A stretch of 64,000 nt of DNA from Symbiodinium natans. Its lineage: Eukaryota > Sar > Dinophyceae > Suessiales > Symbiodiniaceae. The stretch's first letter is position 1. Each line of letters opens with the position of its first letter. The position numbers and the translations under genes were made by a program. Below, in pieces: positions 53,301-64,000 of this stretch. Below the pieces are notes generated by a model. That model ran no database searches. It worked only from the letters and a program-made list of their open reading frames with translations, and was not told the origin of the DNA. The DNA lies in NCBI GenBank assembly GCA_905221605.1, contig CAJNDS010002089.1, forward strand, positions 423,793-487,792, written 5' to 3'.

Positions 53301-56166
53301 GCTGTGGCTTTAGGGCTAGAGGGTGTAGACTTTCGGGCTTCGGGTGGCCTAATTCAGAGCCAATGCTGCTTTGCGAAACAGTGGCTGGATCGATTGCGCC
53401 CGGCCTGCTCGCTCCAGCTTCTGCCTAAACCTCTGACCAAACCCTAAACCCTAAAGACTAGACCCTAAGCCCTAAACCCTCAACCCTCAACCCTGACCCC
53501 TAGACTTCACAAACGGCCACAACTACATCTTTGGAATGCAGGTTTAGGGGTTTGGGCTTCGAGCCTGCGGAGTTCATGCCCTAAGCACTAAGTCCTGAAT
53601 CTCAACGCATAAACAGAAACAATGGGCTAGGGCTTAGGGCTTAGGGTTTAGGAGGACCTGGAACCCAAAACCCTATAAACCCTCAGCCCAAAAACCAGAA
53701 ATCCTCGACCCTGATCCGAGGCCAAGCCACATCTGAAAGCTAGGGCGCAGCCACCGCCATGTGAGGGACCTTGGGGTGGTTGCCCTAAACCCTCGCCTTA
53801 AACCCTAAACCCTAAACCCTAAACCCCAAACCCTAAACCCTACCCCCAAAAAAAGGGGTATGCCCCCCCAAACCCGCATGGTAGGGACCCTTCTTGCATG
53901 GTCTTCTTGGCTCCGGGGCTTGAAAAGGGGTTTCAGGGTTCAGGATGTAGGGTTTAGGGTTTAGGGGTTAGGGTTTAGGGTTTCGGGTTCAGGCTGTAAG
54001 TCTACGGTCTAAAAAACCGATTTTTGGGTTGAGGGTTTAGGGAGTTCGCATTTCAGGAGCTGGGTTTGGGGTTTAGGGGTTTAGGGGGTTTAGGGTTGAG
54101 GGTTTAGGGCTTTAGGGGTTTAGCATTCAGGGTTCAGGGTTCAGGGCTCAGGGTTTCGGGTTGAGGGCGTTTTGGTCCGGGGGTGAGGGGTGCGAGAAGA
54201 TGCGTAACTTCTCCGCCAACCTTCAGTCTGCAGGAGTTTGAAGTGAATGGGTGAGATAAATTGCTCTGAGCCTTCATGTATACAAAGACGGACACGAAAG
54301 GTTCAAAGGTCCCAGAGAAAAGCGAACTCCCAAAACCATAATTAGGGTTGAGGGTTCGGGGCTTAAGGTTTAGGATTTAGCGGCCAGGGTTGAGTTAGCC
54401 GTTTACTCTCCCATATATCTTTTCGCTTCCTGAACCCTGTCAATCCCCAAACGCTCCCTAAGCCCAAAACCCTAAAGCCCCTAAACCATAGACAGGAGCA
54501 TCAAGACCTCGGATACTTGACTTCCTAAGCCCTAAGCTCTACACCCTGAACTCCCTGAATCCTAGGCCCCAGCTACACCCTAAACCCCAAACCCCCTAAA
54601 CCCCCTAAACCCCCAAAACCCCCCTAAACCCCCTAAACCCCCCAAAACCCCCCAAACCCCCCTAAACCCCCCTAAACCCTAACCCTGAACCCTAAACCCT
54701 AAACCCTAAACCCCCCTAAACCCAGAACTACGAGACCTGGGATCGAAGTTCCAAGGCGCGGACTGGCGCACAGGCCCTGGGGCAGCTCCGGGCCCACGGG
54801 AGCGAGGTTGGGGAAGATTAGGGTTTAGGGTTTAGGGGGTTTGGGGTTTAGGGTTTGGGGTTTAGGGTTTAGGGTTTAGGGTTTAGGGTTTAGGGTTTAG
54901 GGTTTAGGGTTTAGGGTTTAGGGTTTAGGGTTTAGGGTTTAGGGTTTAGGGGTTCAAGACCGGAGTTTAAGGCTTAGGGGTTTAGGCCAGGTTAGGAAAG
55001 GTTGTTCAGGGCTTGCCGGTGTTTAGGGCAGAGTCCACACCCTAAACCCTAAAACCCTAAACGCCGAACCAGGGTAAAGGAGAGGCTCACCTCCTCGCGT
55101 GAAGGGGGATAAGAGCCCCAACAGGTTGGAGGTTTCCGCCTCAGCGCCGGACTTGTGGACTTTGGGACCTATACCCTAAACCCCAAACCCTAAATCCCAA
55201 ACCCTAAACCCCAAACCCTAAACCCTAAACCCTAATCCCTGAACCCCAAACCCTAAACCCGAAGCCTAAGCCCTTAAGCTCTTGAGGTTCTAGGGTTGCT
55301 TGGGTCAATTTGGAGGCCTAGAGTTTATGGCCTTAAGGGTTCCAGGTATTGGGGATTGGTGGTTTAGGGTTTTGGGTTTTGGGTTTTGGGTTTAGGGTTT
55401 AGGGTTGAGGGTTGGGGATTGAGGGTGTACGGTTTAGGGTTTAGGATCTTTGCGCCTGCACCTCCTGCAGGGATGCCATGGCTCCAATGGTGCCGAGCCT
55501 CTCAATCTGATGCTCTCTAAGGTGAGAAAAACAATTGGGTGTATTTAGGGTTTAGGGTTTAGGGCTTAGGGTTTAGGGTTAGGGTTTAGGGTTTAGGGTT
55601 TAGGCTAGTGTGGGGCCTGTGGTTAAGCCTATTTCGGGCCGAAAGGCTTTCGAATAAAAACGGTACTAGCCAGGAAGTATAGGACCCCTCAACCCTGCGA
55701 ACCCTACCCCAAGCGCTCGCACGCCTCGCCCGCCTGCCGGTACAGGTGGCCAGTCTCTTCCTGCACAGCCAGGATCGGTTGGGGGTTTAGTGTAGGAGTC
55801 TGATTTCAAGCTATGGCCTTAACGCAAACTTCCTTCAGTCCTAAGACCCTAAGCCTTTACCTCAAACCCCAAACCTGAAGTAGCGCTTCGGGTTTAGGGT
55901 GTGCAGGAAAAGTGGCTCGCTAGTGCTATAACCGCTTTGCGCCGCTATGATGCCCCAACCTGACCCCCCCTGCCTCTTCCCAATAATTCTAGCAATCTCA
56001 GCGGGGCGGGCAGCAAAACATGGGGTAGCAGAGGCCTCCACCCGCCCCCCGTGGCCGATGGTCGTCGATGTGGGGTGATACCCTATACGTAGTTGCGCTG
56101 TTGTCGTGTGCGACGCAGTTAAGTCCAGGCCGCAAGGTCATGCCCGGGAGGCTTTACCCTCCATGG

Positions 56167-56266
56167 NNNNNNNNNNNNNNNNNNNNNNNNNNNNNNNNNN
56201 NNNNNNNNNNNNNNNNNNNNNNNNNNNNNNNNNNNNNNNNNNNNNNNNNNNNNNNNNNNNNNNNNN
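56167..56266. other. Assembly gap (100 N)
   Basis: Exactly 100 N, a conventional placeholder for a gap of unknown size. Confidence 0.98.
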
Positions 56267-57911
56267 TGCTTTGGAGCAAAAAACTGAGTCCAAAATCTTA
56301 GGGACCAGGGCTTGCGATTTGACTCTTTGGAGCAAAAACTGGGCCCCAAATAATAGGGACCAGGGCTTGCGATGTTACTCTTTGGGGCAAGAAATGAGCC
56401 CAAAATCTTAGGGACCAGGGCTTGCGATGTTACTCTTTGGGGCAAGAAATGAGTTCAAAATCTTAGGGACCAGGGCTTGCGATGTCACTTTTTGGAGCAA
56501 AAACTGTGCCCTAGTATTGGGGGGAGGAGGGCTCGTGATTTAGTATTGGGAGGAGGGCCGGGCTCGTAAATTAGTATTGGGGGGAGGCCCGGCTCGTGAT
56601 TTAGTATTGCGGGAGGCCCGGGCTCGTGATTTAGTATTGGGGGGAGGCCCGGGCTCGTGATTTAGTATTGGGGGGAGGCCCGGCCTCGTAATTTGGAGGC
56701 CGGGCTCGTGATTTAGCCCGGGCTCGTGATTTAGTATTGGGGGGAGGCCCGGGCTCGTGATTTAGTATTGCGGGAAGGCCCGGGCTCGTGGTTTAGTATT
56801 GGGGGGAGGAGGATGCCCCAGCCCCCACCCCCCATTTGGAAATAAATGAATTAATTGAATTAATTGAAATAATTGAATTAATTCAATTAATTCAATTAAT
56901 TGATGTATTTCCAAAGGGGAGGTGGAATTAATTGAATTAATTGAATTAATTCAATTATTTCAATTAATTCAAGTAATTCATTTATTTCCAAATGGGGGGG
57001 ATTCCCCAGCCCCCACCCCTTTGGAAATAAATGAATTAATTGAATTAATTGAATTAATTGAATTAATTCAACTAATTCAATTAATTCATGTATTTCCAAA
57101 GGGGAGGTGGAATTAATTGAATTAGTTGAATTAATTCAATTATTTCAATTAATTCAATTAATTCAATTAATTCATATATTTCCAAATGGGGGGGGATTCC
57201 CCAGCCCCCACACCCCCCCCCTTTGGAAATAAATGAAATAATTGAATTAATTGAATTAATTGAATTAATTGAATTAATTGAATTAATTGAATTAATTGAA
57301 TTAATTGAATTTCAATTAATTCAATTAATTCATTTATTTCCAAAGGGGAGGTGGAATTAATTGAATTAATTGAATTAATTGAATTAATTCAATTATTTCA
57401 ATTAATTCAATTAATTCAATTAATTCAATTAATTCAATTAATTCATTTATTTCCAAAGGGGGGGGAGGGGTGGGGGCTGGGGAATCCCCCCATTTGGAAA
57501 TAATTGAATTAATTGAATTACTTGAATTAATTGAAGTAATTGAATCAATTCAATTAATTCAATTAATTCAATTAATTCAATTAATTCAATTAATTCAATT
57601 AATTCAATTAATTCAATTAATTCAATTAATTCAATTAATTCAATTAATTCAATTAATTCAATTAATTCAATTAATTCCACCCCCCCCTTTGGAAATAAAT
57701 GAATTAATTGAATTAATTCATTAAATTCATTAAATTCCAGGGGGAAAGTGGAAATTAAGGAATTTAATGAATTAAATTCTGTCTGTGCAACCCTACAGGA
57801 CCTAAAATAGGGTCTATTTGGAACATGGCTCTTGTGAATAAGTATACGTTTTGGGGCCTGTTTTCCTCTTGTAAATACGATTCCCAGCTTCCAAATAGAC
57901 CCTATTTAAGC
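56267..57911. repeat. Shortened second copy of 47278-50502
   Basis: Starts at the same rare truncated 55-bp satellite unit (tgctttggagc) as 47278 and follows the same order: 55-bp satellite (to 56515), 31-bp satellite (56515-56815), AT palindromes (56835-57740), 30-bp repeat (57882-57911). It lacks the GGCCAAATTTTGCC block and part of the AT array. Confidence 0.9.
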
Positions 57912-57914
57912 TGC

Positions 57915-58640
57915 ACACCCCCCACCCCCCCCCCCAACCTTGGTCTGAAGCGTTTTTTCCCAGGTTTCCGCTGCATGCCCAAACCCACCCCCCCCCCCCC
58001 CCCCCGCCCTTTTGGCGTTTTCAACCCCCAAAAACGCCAAAACGGCAATTGCCCTGCATTTTCTGTGCCCCAGCCCCTCCCCCCCCCCCGACCAGCCTCA
58101 CTTGGCGTTTTCAAGCCCCAAAACGGCGATTCCCCCGCAACGGTGGTTCCTCTGCATCTTCTGTGTGCCCCACCCCCACCAGCCCCCAGTTTTCAAGCCC
58201 CAAAAACGCCAAAACGTTTTTCCCCTGCATTTTCTGTGTGCCCCCCCCCCCCACCCAGCCTCAGCCCCCCATTTGGCGGGGGGGGCCACCCCAAAACCCA
58301 AAGATCCCCCACCAAGCCTCCAGCCCCCCATGCGGGGGAATCACAGTTGCCGCCCAGCCCGCCATGCGGGCGTTTGCAAGGCCCCCAAGGACAGGTCAAA
58401 ACGGTGCAATCAAAACGGATTTTCTGCAATTTTCTGGTTGCACCAGCCCCCCCCCCCCCCCCCCCCCACCAGCCCTCAGCCCCCCCATGCGGGGGAATTC
58501 ACCGTTTTGGCGAACACACCAAAATGGAGATTCCCCCGCATTTTCTGTGTGCCCCAGCCCCCACCAGCCCCCAGCCCCTCATGTGGGGGAATCACCGTTT
58601 TGGCGAAAACGCCAAAACGGTGATTCCCCCGCATTTTCTG
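57915..58640. repeat. C-rich tandem repeat with CGCCAAAACGG arms
   Basis: Irregular units of 80-120 bp containing GCATTTTCTGTGTGCCCCAG, poly-C and GGGGGAATCACCGTTTTGGC. 58585-58630 is a perfect 21-bp-arm palindrome with a 4-nt loop. A single related unit sits at 42640-42690. Confidence 0.85.
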
Positions 58641-58648
58641 TGTGTCAG

Positions 58649-58712
58649 TGCAAAAAGAAAGCTTGTCGCTGCAGTTGTAAAGCTTGTCAGTGTGCACCTA
58701 AACTGTGTCGTG
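58649..58712 (+). CDS. Candidate Cys-rich micro-exon
   Basis: Between acceptor TTTTCTGTGTGTCAG and donor CGTG|GTAAGA lie 21 codons with seven Cys spaced C-x4-C-x-C-x-C-x2-C-x-C-x4-C (CKKKACRCSCKACQC then APKLCR). C-x-C pairs recall metallothioneins and CXC zinc domains, but the spacing fits neither exactly. No partner exon was found. Confidence 0.4.
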
Positions 58713-61700
58713 GTAAGAACGCACTCTGTGGATGGGTAGGCCGCGGGGTCGCGAGTGGACCCTGTGGCACTATCCAGGTCCGCATGTCGCGCCGGGCACA
58801 CAATCATGACGTTCGCTGCATCTTGACATGGCTCGTTTGCTAGGTGTTACACAAACAAGTGCCTTGGCTGGACGCTGTTGGACATGCCCTACGCATGTGA
58901 ACCAGTGCTGCGACATGCCGCTAATGCTGCAGCCATGAAGATCCATGAAGGGTGCCACAGGGAGCCCATCTGCCGACACTTCCAACACAGGAGATGAAGG
59001 CCTTCGAAGAGCGAGCGGAAGACTTCAGGTTTTTGCCGCGCGTGCAAATCAATAAGTCAACATCGTATCGTCATCAAGCTCAATTTGCTAGGTAATCAAC
59101 CCACCCATTCATCTTGCAACTGTCCAATAAAAGAACAAACCATCACTACTGAACATGGAACAGACTGCAGCAATATTGACAACAGCGGAAAGCCGCATGG
59201 TCTAGTTCATAAATGATGAAATGAATAGCAAAAACACGGCAAGCAGAATCACTTCCATGTCCAATGCATGGAACCACTGAATCCACAAGTATTCTTATTC
59301 AATAAGAACCATTCCTAGTAAAAGTAATTGCAACAACAATAGACAATAAGGATAACCACAACAATCGTCATTCTAGCAAGGGTGATGGTGGCACTTGCTG
59401 GCATGTCAACTGAAACAGCAAATGGCTTTCTGTCACAGGCTGATACTGATACTGACATGAAGGTACTGAAGCAAGAATACTGACATCATTGTACTATATC
59501 TAATATTCGATCGCATTCCCTGTGTTTATTGCTTCCTTGTTTGATGTTTCACGATTGCGTGCTTCGTGTTTGCGTGTTTCAAGACTATGTCTTGTTTTGC
59601 ATGTTGGCATTTGGCATCACAGCTTCAAGGACAAAGAGGAACTCCAAAGAGAAATATGAACAGATTTGCCAAACTACGGCCTCTGTGAGACATCCGTCTT
59701 GCGCCCATGTACACTTTGCTACCAATATATACAAACACTTGCGGAAAGATGTTGCATTATGTTGCATTTACTTCCAAAAACACAAAGACAACAAATGCAA
59801 GACCAGCAAGCAAATACAACAAGCTGGTTCAATCGAAATGAACCAACGAAGATTCATGAAGCAGGTCTGAAGGTCATGTCCTAGAGTTGAGCGATGAGAC
59901 GTTGTATCCACATGAATGTGGCTCGGGACCATGAAGATCCATGAAGTGGAGAAGGAGTAGCATCCCTTTTGGTGCATCGTGCAGTTCCTTTTCGGCGAGT
60001 GTGGGGAGACAGGTGAAGATCCCTGGGGACACTTTCAACATCCTCTGCCAAACCCTCTGAAGCCTGCCCTTCAAAAATCTTCGCCCGGGATCCTCTGCAG
60101 TGGGCATTCCAAGGTCTGCAGATTTAGGCAGGCAACCGGTACAGGAGACCCAAAAGCGGGCGAGGAGAATGACAGAAAATCTGGGAACAACCGAGATAAA
60201 CAACCCGCTGTATGGTTTACAGGCGCCGGCTTGCAATGTCTTGTTGTTTGCTTGTACAAGAGCCGCAAACGATGAGGCCGCGAGCAGCGAAGCCGCTGGC
60301 ATTTGCGCTTCTTTTTCGTGCGTTCGGGCCTGCAGATGTTGGTTTGCGCGTGTTTGACTGTTCGTGTCTGTTGTTACGAGCTTCTGGCTTTGCATAACTT
60401 GCTGTTGAGGGTTTCGGGCTCGCCTTTTTTTGGCACATTTTGGGTCAAGCGGGTCGTGTTGTGTTTGGGCCTTGCAGACCTGGGAGGTTGGTCTCGGGTT
60501 TTAGGGTATTGCGCAGTGTTATGGGCCGTGTTCTTTGTGCCCGACACAAGGCTACTCATATACTCAAGTTCAAGTTCTGGACGTGAGGTTGTTGGGGTTG
60601 AGGGTTCAAGGGCATGAGTGATCTGACCGTTCCGAGTCGCTGAGACGTTATCACCGAGCACCCCAAGCCCCCCCCCCCCAAGCCAAGAACGCCTGTCGAA
60701 CAAAACCTCCCAGCAACCCAGATACCTAGCCCGACGCTCCTTCTCCAAGTCAAAAAAGCGCTGTACACCCCAAAAACCCTGCAAAAGGCACGACGGTACT
60801 CCATGCTGTCGCATAAACAACCTTGGCTCCTGGCGGGGGTGTGCAGGTGTCTGCGCTTGCGCTTCTTCGCGAGGCCTCCGAGCTGGGATCAAGCCACCGT
60901 CTGCTTGGGGATGTTAGGGCTCGGTCAATTTGGGCCTCTTCGAGTCTAAGAGGATTGTGCATTTGGGAGTCGAAAAGGGTAAAGCTCCAGGCCTCGTACT
61001 GGCACACAGCACCTCGGTCGGCTTGAGCAGGGTTTGAGCAGGGCTTGAGCAGGGCTTGAGCACACAAGATCACACAAGCACCATCAAGCACCCAGACATT
61101 TGGTGCTTGTCTGGGGCATGTTCGGGACCGTCGTTTCATGGCCTTTGGCGGGGATGCCGGTGGCTTCGTGAGTAAGATCAGCAAGCTCCGCAGCACTCCG
61201 CAGCCCTTCCCCGTCTCGTTCCTGTGCAGCTCTGGGAAGAAGAGTGGCCCAAATCTGCGCGGCCCAGCACGACCCTCAGCCCGAAAACCGTACAGTAATT
61301 TTCCCCAGCCGCAAAGCCTAAACCCCAAACCTGCACTTGTGCAAGTCCGAGTGAAGCTCAAGGCTGGCGCTCAGGGCGCTGGCCACGCTCCCGTCGCTGC
61401 CGGCTTCAAGGGCTTCTGGCAGTGGAATTCAGGTGCAAACGCTTGTTGGGGTTAAAGCGGGGGGAGGGGGGGGGTTGGGGAGGGGCTCAGATTCGCGAAC
61501 GCGGTATGTGTTCGAGGCTGTTGGTGCCACAGTGCCACATGTCGAATTGCTGTCTTCCGGTTTTTTGATGAAAACTGCTGGGTTCTTGCTGGCTCGCTCA
61601 AGTAAGAATAATTCACCATACCACAAACCCATACCCCTTAACCTATGAAAGTATAGTATAAAAGGAGTCTAAGGGAGCGTTTAATTTAAACATACCCCGA

Positions 61701-62277
61701 ACTTCTTTTAAGGGGTATGCCCCAGGGGTATGTGGAATATTTGTTGGAAAAAAACGCGTCCTCCATCTCTGCCACCGGCAACAAGTTCACGGCCCAACCA
61801 CTTGCCTCTGGTCAGCCAAAGCCTTTTGGGCCCAACCACCCAGATTTCCCTACTGGCCTCGTTCCTCTCCAGCATCCACTCAAAATTCAAAATTCAAAAG
61901 CCATCCTGAACCTTCCGGAACCCCACACTCCAACACCCCCCTCTGAAGATCGGGTTCAGTGCCGAGGGCAGCAGATCATTTTGGAGCATCTCCGATTTCA
62001 GGTACCAAGTCAAACTGACGGAAACGTTGAAGCTCCCCAAAAGCGACAGTTCCGAAGCCCCAGGTCTTGCAGCTTGAAGCAGCTTGCCCCTCGCATGCCC
62101 TAAGGGCGGCACGCGCCAGGCGCTGCAGTGATGACACGCGAGCCCGGCGCCGCTTCTGCTGCCAGGATTGAAACCGGGAATACCTCGGAGCCCCGCAACC
62201 TTAAGACCAACCTCCAATCTGAACGACACCAGGGTGCACTGGAATGATTGGGAAAAGCTGGGGGTTTTGTTGTGGAG

Positions 62278-62318
<41 letters not shown>

Positions 62319-62774
62319 GCATTTCTGTTGTAAGCGAAGAGAGCGACGCGAACGTGAAGAAAGACGATGACATGGAGTCTTCGTGCACTCAAAGCACCTA
62401 CCTTCAGGAGCTTTAGAGCCGATGGCCAGGAACCCAAATTGAGCGTGTGAACCCAAGAAGACGTCCGATTCCTTGTCCGCCAAATTCAACTTCACGAGTC
62501 AGAGATCCCGGCACAACCACTCGTTGCTTAACCGGCGCATCTGATGTCTCATGTAGGGATCCGCCTAAAGGGAAACTCCTGGAGACCGAGGTTGCAAGTG
62601 CCTCTGTCACACCTTGAACCTTGAGATCTATTGAAACAGGGAGCCTTTGGAATGGAACGAACAAGGCTCAGCAACCCTTGTACCCCCCAGCCGAAGATAC
62701 GCTCTCACTACGAGTCAACTTCGAAACCAACCCCATGCCAGGAGCGAGAGCTGGAAGAGAGAGAGAATGAGCGC

Positions 62775-62805
<31 letters not shown>

Positions 62806-63487
62806 ATCAAAAGTTAGTAAGACTCATCTATGCTTCAGCTTGCTTTGTTGAGAATGCGTGTCAAACAATGAAATGCCAAAAAACCTCTTGTTGACAACAG
62901 AAGAAAAAGGACATGTTGTTGCACAAAAGGATTATGTCTTTGGTGTTTTGTTTTGGAGCAAGGATGGTGAACAAATACAAAATGCTGGGTGTGAAGATGC
63001 TGTTGTTGAACAACATGTTCGTTTTTGCAGCTCTGCCGATTCAACTGTTCCACAAGCATGTCAAGCTCTTCGAAGATTGCATTTTGGGTTTCGACACTTC
63101 GATTTTCCAGGGTTCCGAATCCCCCATAGACCTTCCACTTGGGGTCGAAAGCTTGGATTCTAACAGCTTGAATTTGGGTTTCAGCACGGGCCTTTGCTTT
63201 CGGCTTCAGGGTGTCGGATGTCGCAGGAGTAATAAATTGAACCCCAGGCAGCAAGATATAAGCCGCCTAACCCCCAATCTACCCGAGAGGGTTGTGGCTT
63301 AAGGTCTTGCGATGGGACAACACAAAGCTCACAGAGCTGCCTTCTTCTTTATTCAGGACGTTCTTCGCGGGTTCTCCGCTTCCAGGAACATGGGTTGGCA
63401 AAGAGGCCACTGCCCCAAGCCCTGAGCCCCTGAACCCAAAGCCTCCCCTTTTGGAGCCTTGAAGCTTCGACTCCGGGACTTTGGGGC
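58713..63487. other. No gene confidently recognised
   Basis: Ordinary-looking sequence with short frames only. Simple repeats: GAGCAGGGCTT x3 at 61023-61061, (CT)n 62281-62315, (GA)n 62755-62805. Confidence 0.4.
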
Positions 63488-63571
63488 CTTTGAGGGCGTT
63501 TGCGATGAAGCAGCCGGGTCTCCCATAGCTAGCTCCGACGAGCGCAAGCAAGTCGACGAAGCAGGTCATGG
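63488..63571 (-). CDS. Candidate membrane exon (FVDLLALVGASYGRPGCFIA)
   Basis: AG at CACCAGAG, 27 codons, possible GC donor AAAG|GCCCCA. The hydrophobic Gly/Ala pattern could be one helix of an amino-acid transporter; this is a guess from one exon. Confidence 0.25.
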
Positions 63572-63970
63572 CTCTGGTGTCGCAGGGGGCATGGGGCTTC
63601 AGGGCTCTGGGCTCTGTAAACTGCTGTAATTTGGACTTATGGTTTCATTGCTGTGAAGGGTTAAGAGGGTGAGCTACTTTGTTACAAGACGTATTCCGAA
63701 TGTATTACATAATATTTGTGTAAGCACTTATGTAGTGTGCAGGCTCAGGAAGTCTTTGCCACAAGCTCGGCAACAGATGGGGCTAGGTTCCCGACAGTCT
63801 CGGAGGACAGAACAAGCATGCAGCCTTCGGAACTTTGCATCTTCGCAGCTGCGAGCCACAAAGGCTCGATCCGAACAACAGCCCGGAGATGCAACACCTC
63901 CCCAGAGCCCAGGCAATCGAATCAATAAAACCCCCCAACTCCCGGACCCGCCCCCGCTCCACAAGATTGA

Positions 63971-64000
63971 GCACCATCAGGCCAAAATCACCAGCCTTTT
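63971..64000. repeat. 30-bp dispersed repeat, copy 2 (cut by window end)
   Basis: gcaccatcaggcc + aaaatcaccagcctttt, matching 14255-14284. Confidence 0.6.

Larger units (their letters stand above)
51040..55610. repeat. Interstitial telomere-type repeat field (TTTAGGG/CCCTAAA)
   Basis: Perfect runs at about 51048-51090 (then TTTTGGG variants), 51423-51478 (C strand), 52490-52550, 52680-52816, 54590-54720 (CCCCCTAAA variants), 54835-54950, 55160-55255 and 55540-55605, in both orientations, separated by 100-700 bp of non-repeat sequence. Confidence 0.92.

Noticed and set aside
57825-58843. Pro-rich 264- and 304-codon proteins
   Set aside because: Translation of the C-rich satellite; only the terminal Cys-rich segment with its own splice sites was kept.

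Overview
The window reads as a dinoflagellate nuclear scaffold, most likely from a Symbiodiniaceae-like genome. The evidence is: many very short exons with GT, GC and possibly GA donors; truncated spliced-leader-like sequence beside a retroelement; dinoflagellate-style Ty1/copia and LINE elements; large amounts of interstitial TTTAGGG telomere-type repeat; and genes almost all on one strand. I saw no rRNA, tRNA or bacterial-type operon. The species cannot be named from the sequence.

Layout. 1-5337: a very young LTR retrotransposon (minus strand, LTRs differing at 1 of 186 positions, 5-bp target duplication) sits inside the reverse transcriptase of a decayed LINE; the LINE continues on both sides (1-161 and 5333-7990). 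It carries a gag-RT-RNase H reading frame with no protease or integrase. 8400-10260: a second, frameshifted LINE relic on the plus strand. 10416-11242: a triplet/9-bp repeat ending in a G run. 14505-16076: an intronless gene for a multi-pass membrane protein with a TIR/HET-like signature. 18633-26770: a minus-strand gene cut into at least 16 small exons that I could join in phase over long stretches; they give S1-S6 of a voltage-gated cation channel, a T-x-D-x-W pore filter and a C-terminal EF-hand-like region. 32.0-34.5 kb: five phase-compatible minus-strand exons of an unrecognised gene. 35.3-35.7 kb: plus-strand exons of a charged coiled-coil-like protein. 36198-38964: a two-exon paralogue of the 14.5-kb membrane protein.

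42.7-58.6 kb is almost entirely structured repeat: purine-rich tandem repeats, a 55-bp satellite with an internal inversion, a 31-bp satellite, 9-bp AT palindrome arrays, a block of eight stacked GGCCAAATTTTGCC palindromes, a 106-bp MITE with an 8-bp target duplication, and long TTTAGGG arrays in both orientations. A 100-N gap at 56167-56266 is followed by a shortened second copy of 47278-50502, so this part may be a false or real segmental duplication. 58.7-64 kb holds little that I can assign, apart from a Cys-rich micro-exon at 58649 and one possible membrane exon near 63.5 kb.

Biologically the interesting content is the fragmented ion channel, the pair of SHxW/CVxQxD/RLWCVFE membrane proteins, the nested retroelements and the multi-level palindromic satellite. 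Exon models are manual and rest on reading-frame and splice-site consistency; no transcript evidence was available.
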